Shown piece by piece: positions 1 through 8,322 of a stretch of DNA of 62,504 nucleotides. Both the position numbers and the translations under genes were made by a program. Origin of the DNA: Azospirillum melinis (GTDB taxonomy: Bacteria; Pseudomonadota; Alphaproteobacteria; Azospirillales; Azospirillaceae); contig NZ_WHOS01000043.1 in NCBI RefSeq assembly GCF_013340935.1, positions 1 through 62,504 of the forward strand, read 5' to 3'. The notes below the pieces were generated by a model, which saw only the letters and a program-made list of their open reading frames with translations, was not told the DNA's origin and searched no databases. How positions within the stretch are numbered: the stretch's first letter is position 1; every line of letters starts with the position of its first letter.

Positions 1-131
1 GGGACGGCCAGAGGGCGTGACGAGACAGACCCCCCCCCCCGGACGCGGAGCCGGCCCCGCCGCCCGGACCGGCAGGCGGCGACGGCGGCGGCCAGATCTC
101 GCAGGCCGACATCGACGCCCTGTTCGCGTGA
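1..131 (+). CDS. C-terminal end of an unidentified protein (left-edge partial, frame broken at a poly-C run)
   Basis: The reading frame ending at TGA 129-131 encodes a Pro/Ala/Gly-rich stretch followed by the tail QISQADIDALFA. The frame is high-GC and coding-like downstream of an 11-base C run (30-40). Upstream of that run the same frame meets a stop (TGA 18-20), while another frame stays open to the window edge. The gene is therefore continuous only if the C-run length differs by one or two bases. The acidic xQxDIDALx tail resembles short motor-switch-type peptides of flagellar and chemotaxis proteins, but that is a weak analogy and the protein is not identified. It ends 6 bp before the pentapeptide-repeat gene, so the two may be cotranscribed. 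Confidence 0.4.
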
Positions 132-137
132 CCGGCC

Positions 138-1412
138 ATGGCGCAAGACGGCAAATCCCGCATCCGCCTGACCCAGGACCAGCTCGACCGGGTGTGCGAG
201 CGTCATGTCCGATTCGCCGAAGGGCGTCCGAACGGCGCCCGCGCCAATCTACCCTTCTTCGACCTGTCCGGCCTGTCGCTGGCCGGCCGCAACCTGACGG
301 GCGCCCATCTGGCCGGCGCCATCCTGCGCGACGCGGACCTGCGCGGCACCGTGCTGGACCATGCCGACCTGTATGGCGCCGACCTGCGCGGGGCCGACCT
401 GTCGGAGGCGCGGCTGTTCCGCACCGACATGCGCGGCGCCAACGTGCGCGGCGCCAAGCTCGACGGCGCCACCATGGTGGAGGTCGACCTGCGCGACGGC
501 AGCATGGTCAACCGCAACAGCGCCGGCGAACTGAAGGTGGTGGGCTTCGACCCCGGCCCCGCCGACATGGCGTCGGCCCGCCTGACCAACGCCGACATGG
601 CGCGGGCCAAGCTGTCGGGCAGTTTCGCCCAGGCGGCGGACTTCACCAACACCCGGCTGTCCGGCGCCCGGCTGGACCGCACCGACCTGCGCGGGGCCAA
701 CTTCTCCGGTGCCGATCTGCGCGGGGCCGACCTCAACGGCTCCGACCTGCGCGGCGCCATCCTGGAGGGGGCGAGCCTGGACGCCGGCGGTCTGGAACAG
801 GCGATCCGCACCGACGAGCAGGCCGTCGCTGCCCGGCAGGCGCCGCTCCAGGCCGCGGCGGCGGAGCCCGAACCGGAGAAAACCGTCGCCGCCGAACTGC
901 CCGCCCTGCCGGTGGACCAGCTGGACAGCATGCTGCGCCAGCACATGATCTGGCTGGGCACCAGCGGCAAGCAGGGCTGTCAGCTCGACCTGACCGGGCT
1001 GAACCTGGAAGGGGCGGACCTGACGGGCAAGATCCTGACGCTGGCCAAGGGCAGCGGCGCCCGGCTGCGCCACGCCCGGCTGAACGGCGCCCAACTCCAG
1101 GCCGCCCAATTCGACGGCGCCGATCTGCGGTCCGCCGATCTCAGCCGCGCCGACCTGCGCGGGGTGAAGCTGGACCGCGCCATCCTGATCGACAGCCGGC
1201 TGGACGGCGCCAACCTGGGCTTGCTGCTGGTCAGCGCCGGGGCCAAGGTGATGCGCGCATCGCTGGTGCGGGCGCGGCTGGCCGGCGCCTCGCTGGCCCA
1301 GACCAACCTGAAGGGCAGCGACCTGACCCTGGCCGACCTGACCGGCTGCGACCGCTCGTCGGCGGTGCTGGAGGGCGCCATCCTGGAAGGAACGCGGCTG
1401 AGCGGAGCCTGA
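138..1412 (+). CDS. Pentapeptide-repeat protein (two repeat blocks)
   Basis: This 424-residue protein is dominated by A(D/N)LxG-type pentapeptide repeats, which fold as a right-handed quadrilateral beta helix. The first block covers roughly residues 45-235, interrupted near 115-150 by a non-repeat stretch. An Ala/Glu/Pro-rich linker runs to about 280, and a second block runs from about 283 to the C-terminus. There is no signal peptide, membrane segment or enzymatic domain, so it is probably a cytosolic scaffold. Some pentapeptide proteins mimic DNA and protect gyrase (Qnr/MfpA), but the linker-split architecture does not specifically indicate that. ATG 138 follows the previous stop by 6 bp, suggesting translational coupling. 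The function is unknown. Confidence 0.88.
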   Translation: MAQDGKSRIRLTQDQLDRVCERHVRFAEGRPNGARANLPFFDLSGLSLAGRNLTGAHLAGAILRDADLRGTVLDHADLYGADLRGADLSEARLFRTDMRGANVRGAKLDGATMVEVDLRDGSMVNRNSAGELKVVGFDPGPADMASARLTNADMARAKLSGSFAQAADFTNTRLSGARLDRTDLRGANFSGADLRGADLNGSDLRGAILEGASLDAGGLEQAIRTDEQAVAARQAPLQAAAAEPEPEKTVAAELPALPVDQLDSMLRQHMIWLGTSGKQGCQLDLTGLNLEGADLTGKILTLAKGSGARLRHARLNGAQLQAAQFDGADLRSADLSRADLRGVKLDRAILIDSRLDGANLGLLLVSAGAKVMRASLVRARLAGASLAQTNLKGSDLTLADLTGCDRSSAVLEGAILEGTRLSGA

Positions 1413-1680
1413 GCCGGTCTCGGGTTTTCTTTCGCGAAGCCGTTGATTGCTTTCAAATTTCCGTCACGATCCATGCCGGAGATTGCCGCCGGGTGCCCTG
1501 GAAGGAACAGGTTCTTTGGTGGCAAAACACCTTCCACCGTTCGGAAAAACGATTGTGTCGTAACGGCTTAGCACCGCGGGTGGGGCTTGACGCCTTATTC
1601 GCCCGGTGGCACGCTGCTGTCCAAGCGCGGCGCAACCCGACCATAATGTGCCCGCATCGAATGGGGGAACGTCAACGGTC

Positions 1681-1962
1681 ATGACCAAGTCGGAACTGAT
1701 CCAACGGCTGGCGGAGCGGAACCCGCACCTGTACCAGCGCGACATCGAAAAGATCGTCGGCACCATCTTCGACGAGATCACCGAGGCGCTGGCGCGGGGC
1801 GACCGGGTGGAGCTGCGCGGCTTCGGCGCCTTCTCCATCAAGAAGCGGGACGCGCGCACGGGTCGCAACCCCCGGACCGGGGAATCGGTTGACGTCGGCG
1901 AGAAATGCATTCCTTTCTTCAAGACCGGCAAGCAGCTTCGCGAGCGTCTGAACACGGAGTGA
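1681..1962 (+). CDS. ihfB: Integration host factor beta subunit
   Basis: This 93-residue HU/IHF-family protein matches the usual length of IhfB. It starts MTKSELIQRL and carries the beta-arm sequence GRNPRTGE (about residues 61-68), with the intercalating proline near position 64, followed by the typical C-terminal PFFKTGKQLRERL. With IhfA (not in this window) it would form the heterodimer that sharply bends DNA for recombination, replication initiation and sigma-54 transcription. ATG 1681 was chosen because upstream in-frame sequence is not conserved-looking. A LapA-like gene follows after 63 bp, the same order as in many Proteobacteria. IHF normally assists iteron origins, which is relevant to the RepA locus at 39.7 kb. 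Confidence 0.95.
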   Translation: MTKSELIQRLAERNPHLYQRDIEKIVGTIFDEITEALARGDRVELRGFGAFSIKKRDARTGRNPRTGESVDVGEKCIPFFKTGKQLRERLNTE

Positions 1963-2025
1963 GCGCCGGCCCGGCCATGTCCCAGCGCCGTATTCCGGCC
2001 GTATCACTCTCAAGGAACCTTAGCC

Positions 2026-2427
2026 TTGCGCCATCTTTCCTGGATCGTCACCATTCCCGTGGCCCTCGTCGCGATCCTGTTCGCGATCTCCAACCGCGGT
2101 ATCGTGACCCTGTCGCTGTGGCCGCTGCCCTTCACGCTCGAAACGCCAGTGTATCTGGCCACGCTGATCGCCCTGGTGGTGGGCTTCCTGGCCGGCGGCT
2201 TCATTGTCTGGAACAGCCAGCGCCGCCATCGCCGCCGCGCCCGCCGCGAGGGCAACCGCGTGCTGTATCTGGAGCGTGAACTGAAGGAGGCACAGGCCCG
2301 CGCCGCCGCAGCCGAGAAGCGTCTGGCCGAAAGCACCCGTCCGGTTTCCGGCCCGGTTTCCGGAACGTTGCCCGGTTCCACCCTGCCGGTCGCGGCCGCC
2401 CAGGGCAGCGCGCCGACCGTTCACTGA
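2026..2427 (+). CDS. LapA-domain (DUF1049) membrane protein
   Basis: This 133-residue protein has two membrane helices (about residues 7-23 and 42-62) separated by a short loop, then a basic stretch (QRRHRRRARR) and a coiled-coil-like segment (about 78-102). That is the layout of the lipopolysaccharide assembly protein A domain family. In enterobacteria LapA and LapB help control LpxC levels and LPS assembly at the inner membrane. Here the C-terminal tail is Pro/Ser/Ala-rich and no lapB lies beside it. The start is TTG 2026, preceded by an AAGGAA Shine-Dalgarno sequence at 2012-2017. The position just downstream of ihfB is typical of the family. Confidence 0.85.
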   Translation: MRHLSWIVTIPVALVAILFAISNRGIVTLSLWPLPFTLETPVYLATLIALVVGFLAGGFIVWNSQRRHRRRARREGNRVLYLERELKEAQARAAAAEKRLAESTRPVSGPVSGTLPGSTLPVAAAQGSAPTVH

Positions 2428-2532
2428 GCGTCATTGGGGCCAAGGCCATAGGTTAGCATTAGCAGTTCCGGTGTTCCGCTCTCTTCCATCGGGGCGGAAC
2501 GCCATGCCGGCCGGCCGGCGGGAGGGGGTTCC

Positions 2533-3492
2533 ATGCGCACCGTCAGCGGCGCCGAGCTTCGATCCGTTCTGCATCACCGTATGCTGGTCGAACGCCTGCG
2601 GCAGACCTTCCGCGCCGGCGTGGAATCCCCGCCGGCCCACCGCCATCGGGTCGAGACCTATGGCGCCAGCGACGCCGCACTGCTGCTCGCCCCCGCCTGG
2701 CAGGTCAATCAGGCGATCGGGCTGCGCATCGATACCGTCTTTCCAGACAATGCCGGCAGCGACCTGCCGCGGACACAGGGCGTCTACCTGCTGGTCGATG
2801 GCAAGACCGGCGTGCCCCAGGTTCTGATGGACTCCTCCGCCACGCTCGGCCGGCGCAGCGGTGCCGCATCCTCCGCGCTCGCCGCCTCCTATCTGGCACG
2901 GCCGGACGCCGACAGGATGCTGATGGTCGGCACCGGTCCGCTGGCCCTGGAACTGGTGGAGGCACACACGGCCGTGAGGCCGCTCCGCCATGTGCTGGTC
3001 TGGGGACGCGATCCCCAGAAGGCCCGCAAGCTTGCCACCCGTTTCCACCGGCCGAAATTCCGCATCGAGGCGACCGCCGACCTCGAAGGGGCGGTGCGTG
3101 GCGCCGACATCGTTGTCTGCGCCACCGCATCGCGCAGCCCGCTGATCCGCGGCGACTGGCTGCAACCGGGCCAGCATCTGGACCTGCTGGGCGGCGTGAC
3201 CCCAGAGATGCGGGAGGTCGATGACGAGTGCATCCGCCGCGCGCGCGTCTTCGTCGATTGCCGCGACCGCACGCCGACCGAGGCTGGCGACATTGCGCAG
3301 CCGGTGGCCTCCGGCGTGCTGACCGCCGACGACATCGCCGGCGACCTGTTCGAACTTGGCCGCGGCGAACGTGCCGGCCGGCGTTTCTACGACCAGATCA
3401 CCCTATTCAAGTCGGTGGGCACCGCCCTGGCCGACCTGTGCGCCGCCCGGCTGGCGACGGAGATGGTGCTGCACAATGATTCGATCCGTTGA
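2533..3492 (+). CDS. Ornithine cyclodeaminase / mu-crystallin family dehydrogenase
   Basis: This 319-residue protein has the family's N-terminal dimerisation and substrate half, then a Rossmann domain with the dinucleotide-binding sequence MVGTGPLALE (from about residue 130). Later motifs DIVVCAT and HLDLLGGVTPEMREVD fit the family. Members deaminate ornithine to proline, reduce ketimines, or dehydrogenate alanine or related amino acids using NAD(P). The sequence does not decide the substrate. A GGAGGGGG ribosome-binding site lies just before ATG 2533. The gene stands alone, and no proline or arginine catabolic genes are adjacent. The family assignment is firm; the exact reaction is unknown. 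Confidence 0.88.
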   Translation: MRTVSGAELRSVLHHRMLVERLRQTFRAGVESPPAHRHRVETYGASDAALLLAPAWQVNQAIGLRIDTVFPDNAGSDLPRTQGVYLLVDGKTGVPQVLMDSSATLGRRSGAASSALAASYLARPDADRMLMVGTGPLALELVEAHTAVRPLRHVLVWGRDPQKARKLATRFHRPKFRIEATADLEGAVRGADIVVCATASRSPLIRGDWLQPGQHLDLLGGVTPEMREVDDECIRRARVFVDCRDRTPTEAGDIAQPVASGVLTADDIAGDLFELGRGERAGRRFYDQITLFKSVGTALADLCAARLATEMVLHNDSIR

Positions 3493-3504
3493 AGCCGTTC
3501 GATC

Positions 3505-3596
3505 TTTGAATCGCTTCGGCTTTTGAATCGCTTCGGCCACCGGACCGGTCTTGTCGGAACCAAGCGTAACCTTGAGTCTACGAAAGATAAGGTTAC
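3505..3596 (+). repeat. Tandem 16-bp repeat and inverted repeat upstream of the sensor kinase
   Basis: Two copies of TTTGAATCGCTTCGGC lie at 3505-3520 and 3522-3537. A little downstream, GTAACCTT (3566-3573) and AAGGTTAC (3589-3596) form a perfect 8-bp inverted repeat with a 15-base spacer. Both sit in the gap between the ornithine cyclodeaminase homologue and the sensor kinase start at 3689. The inverted repeat is operator-like and may control the kinase. That role is inferred from position only. Confidence 0.45.
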
Positions 3597-3688
3597 TGGC
3601 AGATAACCCTGCGCTACTATTCCACGATTCTGCCCACCCGCCCGACAACCTATATGGCGATCCACATCGAAGGGAAAGGAACGGCCGA

Positions 3689-5482
3689 TTGAATGGCCCC
3701 GCCCTCCCCCCGCTTTCCGACGAGTCCACCGGTTCCGAACGCATTGCTGCGGACGGCACGCTGCCTTTCCGCAAGCCGAGGCTGGAGGCCGCCATCGGCT
3801 GGCTGGCCGCCTGCGGCTTCCTGTTCCTCGCCGTGGTCACCGTGGTCGTCGGGGTGCAGTCGCGCGAGCGGGCTATCGATGGGGCGCAGGAACGCGCACG
3901 GGCGGCCGTCCGTGTCCTGGCTGAACATGCCGCCCGCCTGTTCGATGCCGCCGACCTGCTGGTGGAATACGCCGCCCAGGAAAGCGCCGGCCGGCCCTGG
4001 ACCGAGGTCGCGGGGTCGCGCGTCCTGTGGGACAAGCTGAACGCCCAGCGCGCCCGGCTGCCCTTCCTGGACGCCATCTGGCTGAACGATGCGACGGGAC
4101 TGCTGCGGCTGACGACGGCAGCCTTCCCGGCTCCCTATTCCGATGCGTCCGACCGCGAGATCTTCCTGTTCCATCAGCGCAACGCGCAGCAGGGCCGCCT
4201 GGTCGACCAGCCCCATGTCGGCCCCCGCATCATCGGCCGGGTGACCAACAAGGCCACCTTCCTGCTCAGCCGCCGGTTGTCCGAACCGGATGGCGGCTTC
4301 CGCGGCATCGCCTCGGTCACCATCGATCCGTCCTACCTGTCCGGTTTCTACAAGGAGTTGGACCTCCCGCACGAGCCGGTGACCATCCTGGTGCGGGCCG
4401 GCAGCCTCGATGTGCTGGTGCGCGAGCCCGACAGCTCCGCCGAGCCCGCCCCGCTGTCAGACACCGCCCGCCGGGCAATCGAGGCCGAGCCGGACGGCGG
4501 CATCGCCCGCGACTCCGCCACCATCGTCGCCCACCGCCGGGTCGACAGTTGGCCCGTCCATGTGGTCGTCCGACTGGATCTGGCACCGATTCTGGCGTCC
4601 TGGCAGCGGTTGATCGCCCCCTATGCCGGGTTGGCGGCGGCGGCGGCCATGGCGCTGGCCGCCCTGTCCGTCTTCGGCTTCCGGCAGGCCGGTGCCGCCC
4701 GGCAGGTTCGGCGCGAGCTGGAGCGGCGGGTGCGCGACCGCACCGCCTCGCTGGAGCGGACCATCGGTGAGCGCGACGCGGTGCTGGCGCAGAAGGATTT
4801 GCTGATGCGCGAGGCCAACCACCGCATCAAGAACAGCCTGCAGGTGGTATCCAGCCTGCTGAGCCTTCAGGGGCAGGCGGTCGGCGATGCGCAGTTGAGC
4901 GAGCATCTGCTGGAAGCCGGACGCCGCGTCCAGGCCATCGCCGACATCCACCGCCTGCTCTACCGCGTGGACGACGTCCATTTCATCCCCTTCCACGATT
5001 ATCTGACCGAGCTGTGCCGGGAACTGGAGCGCTCCGCCCGCTCCGAAGGCGGCAACTGGCGGCTGGAACTGGTGGTGGAGCCGGTGGAGGTGCCGACCGA
5101 CCATGCGGTGCAGCTGGGCCTGCTTGCCAACGAACTGGTGATGAACGCCATCAAGCATGCCTACCGGCCGCTTGCCTCCACCATGGTCGGCGTGGCAGCG
5201 GGATCGCAGGCCGGCACTCCTGACCGAGCCCCGGAAGACACGAACGTCATCGTCGTCGGGCTGCGGCGGGACGGTGAGACCTTGCAGATGATCGTCGGCG
5301 ACCGCGGTGTCGGCCTCCCGCCCGATTTCGACTGGCGCCGCAGCCGCAGCCTGGGCATGCGGCTGATCCACACCCTGTCCAAACAGCTGGACGCCATCCT
5401 GTCGATTGAGAACACCGATCCCGGCGTGCGCTTCACGATCAGCCTGCCTCACCGCTTCACCGTTGGTGGCAGCCCGGACTAG
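3689..5482 (+). CDS. Membrane sensor histidine kinase, HisKA_2/HWE-like
   Basis: This protein of about 597 residues has a first membrane helix near residues 33-57, a periplasmic sensing region of about 250 residues (dCache-like in appearance), and a second helix near 312-333. A coiled-coil-like linker leads into a HisKA_2 dimerisation domain containing EANHRIKNSLQ (about 375-385, His as phospho-acceptor). The HATPase_c domain shows NELVMNAIKHAY (about 480) and GDRGVGLP (about 537). Such kinases signal to unlinked regulators and often serve the alphaproteobacterial general stress response. TTG 3689 was chosen over the longer open frame from 3551 because AGGGAAAGGA lies 8 bp upstream and the extra N-terminal segment looks non-coding. 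No response regulator is adjacent. Confidence 0.85.
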   Translation: MNGPALPPLSDESTGSERIAADGTLPFRKPRLEAAIGWLAACGFLFLAVVTVVVGVQSRERAIDGAQERARAAVRVLAEHAARLFDAADLLVEYAAQESAGRPWTEVAGSRVLWDKLNAQRARLPFLDAIWLNDATGLLRLTTAAFPAPYSDASDREIFLFHQRNAQQGRLVDQPHVGPRIIGRVTNKATFLLSRRLSEPDGGFRGIASVTIDPSYLSGFYKELDLPHEPVTILVRAGSLDVLVREPDSSAEPAPLSDTARRAIEAEPDGGIARDSATIVAHRRVDSWPVHVVVRLDLAPILASWQRLIAPYAGLAAAAAMALAALSVFGFRQAGAARQVRRELERRVRDRTASLERTIGERDAVLAQKDLLMREANHRIKNSLQVVSSLLSLQGQAVGDAQLSEHLLEAGRRVQAIADIHRLLYRVDDVHFIPFHDYLTELCRELERSARSEGGNWRLELVVEPVEVPTDHAVQLGLLANELVMNAIKHAYRPLASTMVGVAAGSQAGTPDRAPEDTNVIVVGLRRDGETLQMIVGDRGVGLPPDFDWRRSRSLGMRLIHTLSKQLDAILSIENTDPGVRFTISLPHRFTVGGSPD

Positions 5483-5722
5483 GATGTCCCACCGGGGAAG
5501 AGTCCGAACTTCGCAACTTCCGAACAACCACCCGTCATACGGGAGTATGATAACGTCTCATTCTCGTATTTTGCTTGCGCTGGCGAGGTTTCCTTCGGAG
5601 GATCGTTGTCGCGGCGCTGGCCGCAGGTGGTCCTACCGCAGATGGTCCTGACGGATCCATGTTTGCGCTAACGGCCTCCTGCGAGCCGGACCGGACACTC
5701 CGCCAACGGCTTGCCAGGGACG

Positions 5723-6670
5723 ATGACCGTGACCGTCTCCGCCTCTTCCATGGACGCCGCCCCCCGCCTGCGGGCGCCGTCCAACCGGCTTCTGCTCGGC
5801 GCCGGCTTCATGCTGCTGTCGGCACTGCTGTTCGGAATCGGCAACACGGCGGTGCGGTGGGCCTCGACGGTGATGGATCCGCTTGAGGTCGTGTTCTTCC
5901 GCAACCTGTTCAGCCTGCTGTGGATGCTGCCCTGGGCGTTGACGGCCGGCGCGCCGGCTTGCCGGGCGGTTCTGGCGGAGCGGCGGCTCGGACCTTATGT
6001 GACGCGGGCGCTGACCACGCTCTGCGCCATGAGCGCCTGGTTCTACGCCATCTCCCAAATCCCGCTGCCCACCGCGACGGCGGTCAGCTTCGCCATCCCG
6101 CTGTTCGTGGCGGCGGGAGCGGCAGTGCTCCTGGGCGAACGGGTGCGGCCACGGCGCTGGGCTGCGGTCTGCGCCGGTCTGATCGGCGTGATCATCGTGC
6201 TGAGGCCGGGAGCGGCGCCGATCGATCTGGCCTTTCTGGCCCTGTTCATCCATTGCGTCGCCGCGGCCGGCACCGTCCTGCAGATGCGGCTGCTCAGCCG
6301 GAAGGACAGCTCTCCGGTGATCGTCACCTTCCTCGGCCTGCTGGTTACCCCTATGGCCTTGGTGCCGGCGCTGTTCGTCTGGACTTGGCCGAGCTTGAGC
6401 ACGCTGGGCTGGCTGGCGTTGCTGGGCGGCATCCTGACACTGGGGCAGTTGGCGATGACGAAGGCGCTGTCGCTGGCCGAATCCTCGGCGATGATGCCCT
6501 ACGACTATGCCCGGCTGCCCTTCACCGCCATCGTCGCCTGGATCGTCTTCGGTCAGACCATGGACCTGTGGGGCTGGGTGGGTGCCCTGGTGATCGCCGG
6601 CTCCGCCCTTTACACCATGCACCGCGACGCGGCGGACGGCCGCAAGATGGCGCAGTCGAAGCCCGACTAA
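5723..6670 (+). CDS. DMT-superfamily (EamA) transporter
   Basis: This 315-residue hydrophobic protein is built from two EamA repeats of about five membrane helices each, the standard ten-helix drug/metabolite transporter architecture. The first repeat begins LLLGAGFMLLSALLFGIGN, and the second contains the conserved run near residues 240-275 with PYDYARLPFTAIVAW. Family members export amino acids, nucleosides or other small metabolites across the inner membrane; the substrate cannot be read from sequence. ATG 5723 is preferred over TTG 5711 because AGGGA lies just upstream, although the spacing is short. The stop codon overlaps that of the convergent DUF1232 gene. Confidence 0.85.
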   Translation: MTVTVSASSMDAAPRLRAPSNRLLLGAGFMLLSALLFGIGNTAVRWASTVMDPLEVVFFRNLFSLLWMLPWALTAGAPACRAVLAERRLGPYVTRALTTLCAMSAWFYAISQIPLPTATAVSFAIPLFVAAGAAVLLGERVRPRRWAAVCAGLIGVIIVLRPGAAPIDLAFLALFIHCVAAAGTVLQMRLLSRKDSSPVIVTFLGLLVTPMALVPALFVWTWPSLSTLGWLALLGGILTLGQLAMTKALSLAESSAMMPYDYARLPFTAIVAWIVFGQTMDLWGWVGALVIAGSALYTMHRDAADGRKMAQSKPD

Positions 6671-7080
6671 CCGGCGCTTTCCGTTTCTCCGCTCTTTTCG
6701 GCGCGCAGGGCCTCCTTCGCCCGCAGCCAATGGCCCGGGGTCAGGTTGGTGCGCACGGTCTGCACGGCGGCTGCCAGCACCGCTGCGTCATCGGTGAAGC
6801 CGGCGATCAGCAGCCAGTCCGGCACCGCATCCACCGGCAGCACGAAATAGGCCAGCGCCGCCAGCAGGATCGCCTTGGCCCGGTAGGGGGTCGCCGGATC
6901 GGTCGCGCAGAAATAGGCGGCCAGCAGTTCCTCCAGAAAGGGAACGCGATGCAGGTTGGCCCGCAGCTTCTGCCAGAAGCGGCGGCGGACCAGCCGTTCG
7001 TCACGCTCGACCCGGTCAGGAGCGGAAACCGTCAGTGCGGTGCCGGTGCCAAGGGAAGAAGAGACGGACGATGCGGTCAT
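6667..7080 (-). CDS. DUF1232 (YkvA-like) protein
   Basis: This 137-residue protein has a central DUF1232 segment (RAKAILLAALAYFVLPVDAV followed by PDWLL) with the characteristic LPxDxxPD motif and a hydrophobic helix before it. The family occurs across bacteria and has no established function. The N-terminal part (RRRFWQKLRANLHRVPFLEE) is basic. The ATG at 7078-7080 has AAGGGA about 11 bases upstream on this strand. The upstream open frame to 7254 was rejected as non-coding in character. Its stop overlaps the stop of the EamA transporter gene by 3 bp, so the two genes converge. It is divergent from the dehydrogenase gene at 7271. Confidence 0.8.
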   Translation of the reverse strand: MTASSVSSSLGTGTALTVSAPDRVERDERLVRRRFWQKLRANLHRVPFLEELLAAYFCATDPATPYRAKAILLAALAYFVLPVDAVPDWLLIAGFTDDAAVLAAAVQTVRTNLTPGHWLRAKEALRAEKSGETESAG

Positions 7081-7270
7081 GGACGCAAGAATCCCTTTTG
7101 GAATTGGCCCTTTTCGAGATGGCGGAGGGCATCGTCGTCGGCATGATGCCTCAGACCATACGGTGTGGTATGGTTCGGCGGCCATCTGGTAAACAACAAG
7201 TGCGATCGCATCCTGTTGGACACAAGGCCGGCGCCATGCGCGGACCGGTCGCAATTAAGGAGGAGATGCC

Positions 7271-8032
7271 ATGAACATCCAGGGACTGTCCGCAATCGTC
7301 ACCGGCGGCGCCTCGGGCATGGGAGCGGCGACGGCACGCCATCTGGCCGGGCTCGGCGCCAGGGTGACCGTTCTGGACGTCAACGAGGACGCGGTGCTGA
7401 AGACCGCGCATGAGATCGGCGGGCTGGGTCTGGTCTGCGACGTGACCGACGGCGCTTCGGCCGAGCGGGCGCTTGATCAGGCGCGCTCGGCCCATGGGCC
7501 GGCCCGCATCGCAGTGAACTGCGCCGGCATCGCGCCCGCCCAGCGCATCGTCGGCCGCGATGGTCCGATGCCGCTGGAGAATTTCCGGTCGGTGATCGAG
7601 GTCAACCTGATCGGCAGCTTCAACATCCTTCGGCTGGCCGCAGCCGACATGGCCAAGCTGGACCCGTTGGACAGCGGCGAGCGCGGCGTGATCGTCAACA
7701 CCGCCTCGGTCGCCGCCTATGAGGGGCAGATCGGGCAGGCCGCCTATGCCGCGTCGAAGGGCGGCATCGTCGCCCTGACCATCTGCGCCGCCCGCGATCT
7801 CGCCCGCCACGGCATCCGCGTGATGACGGTGGCCCCCGGCCTGATCGGCACGCCGATGCTGCTGAACATGCCGCAGGAGGTTCAGGACAGCCTCACCGCC
7901 ACCGTCCCCTTCCCCAAGCGCTTCGGCAAGCCAGAGGAGTATGCCCGCCTCGTGCAGCATATCCTGGAGAACGAGATGCTGAACGGCGACGTCATCCGCC
8001 TGGACGGCGCCATCCGCATGGCGCCGCAGTAA
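7271..8032 (+). CDS. Short-chain dehydrogenase, HSD10 / 3-hydroxyacyl-CoA dehydrogenase type II-like
   Basis: This 253-residue classical SDR shows the NAD-binding TGGASGMG (about residues 11-18), NCAGIAP, catalytic Ser146, Tyr159 and Lys163 (YAASK), and the PG-motif APGLIGTPM. Overall it resembles type-II 3-hydroxyacyl-CoA dehydrogenases (HSD17B10-like), including the C-terminal NGDVIRLDGAIRMAPQ. Expected chemistry is NAD-dependent oxidation of short 3-hydroxyacyl-CoA esters, such as 2-methyl-3-hydroxybutyryl-CoA in isoleucine breakdown. A strong AAGGAGGAG ribosome-binding site precedes ATG 7271. No acyl-CoA genes are adjacent, so the exact substrate remains inferred. Confidence 0.9.
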   Translation: MNIQGLSAIVTGGASGMGAATARHLAGLGARVTVLDVNEDAVLKTAHEIGGLGLVCDVTDGASAERALDQARSAHGPARIAVNCAGIAPAQRIVGRDGPMPLENFRSVIEVNLIGSFNILRLAAADMAKLDPLDSGERGVIVNTASVAAYEGQIGQAAYAASKGGIVALTICAARDLARHGIRVMTVAPGLIGTPMLLNMPQEVQDSLTATVPFPKRFGKPEEYARLVQHILENEMLNGDVIRLDGAIRMAPQ

Positions 8033-8124
8033 GAACATCGCATCGGTCAGGGACGGCTCCCCCCGCCGGGGTCGGGGCCGCTCCTGCAACCGTCGATATG
8101 GTGCCTTCGGATGAGGCGATGCCT

Positions 8125-8322
8125 TCAGACTTCCGCCATGGCGGCTTCGTCGGCGCGTTCCGCCTCGCCCAGCAGGTCGATCAGCAGGGTGGTGCATTGC
8201 TGAAGCCGCTGGTCGGCGGTGGCGGTCGCCATGTCGCGGCCGGTCATCTCCTGCCATTCCTGCAGCATCAGCGCCAGATGTTTCCGGACGTGGTCATCCC
8301 GATCCAGTCGCCGCGTCGCCAT
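8125..8322 (-). CDS. Small hypothetical protein
   Basis: This 65-residue charged, helical-looking protein (MATRRLDRDDHVRKHLALML at the N-terminus, acidic C-terminus) has strong high-GC third positions. A good AGGGGAGG ribosome-binding site precedes the ATG at 8320-8322. It has no membrane segment, Cys motif or recognised domain. It converges with the dehydrogenase gene. The slightly longer frame to 8343 lacks a better start. It is probably a real small gene, but its function cannot be stated. Confidence 0.5.
   Translation of the reverse strand: MATRRLDRDDHVRKHLALMLQEWQEMTGRDMATATADQRLQQCTTLLIDLLGEAERADEAAMAEV

Noticed and set aside
1600..1625. TGGCAC-like sequence before ihfB considered as a sigma-54 promoter
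   Set aside because: The downstream element does not match TTGCA at the required spacing.
17..1684. A very long Arg/Pro/Gly-rich frame on the plus strand over the pentapeptide-repeat gene
   Set aside because: It is the shifted frame of the strongly repetitive pentapeptide gene; composition is typical of out-of-frame high-GC DNA.
3551..3688. Longer N-terminus of the sensor kinase from TTG 3551
   Set aside because: No ribosome-binding site, non-coding-like sequence containing the inverted repeat; TTG 3689 has AGGGAAAGGA.
7100..7270. Palindromic-looking CCATACGGTGTGGTATGG upstream of the dehydrogenase
   Set aside because: Imperfect, short and without a second copy or promoter context; not enough to call an operator.
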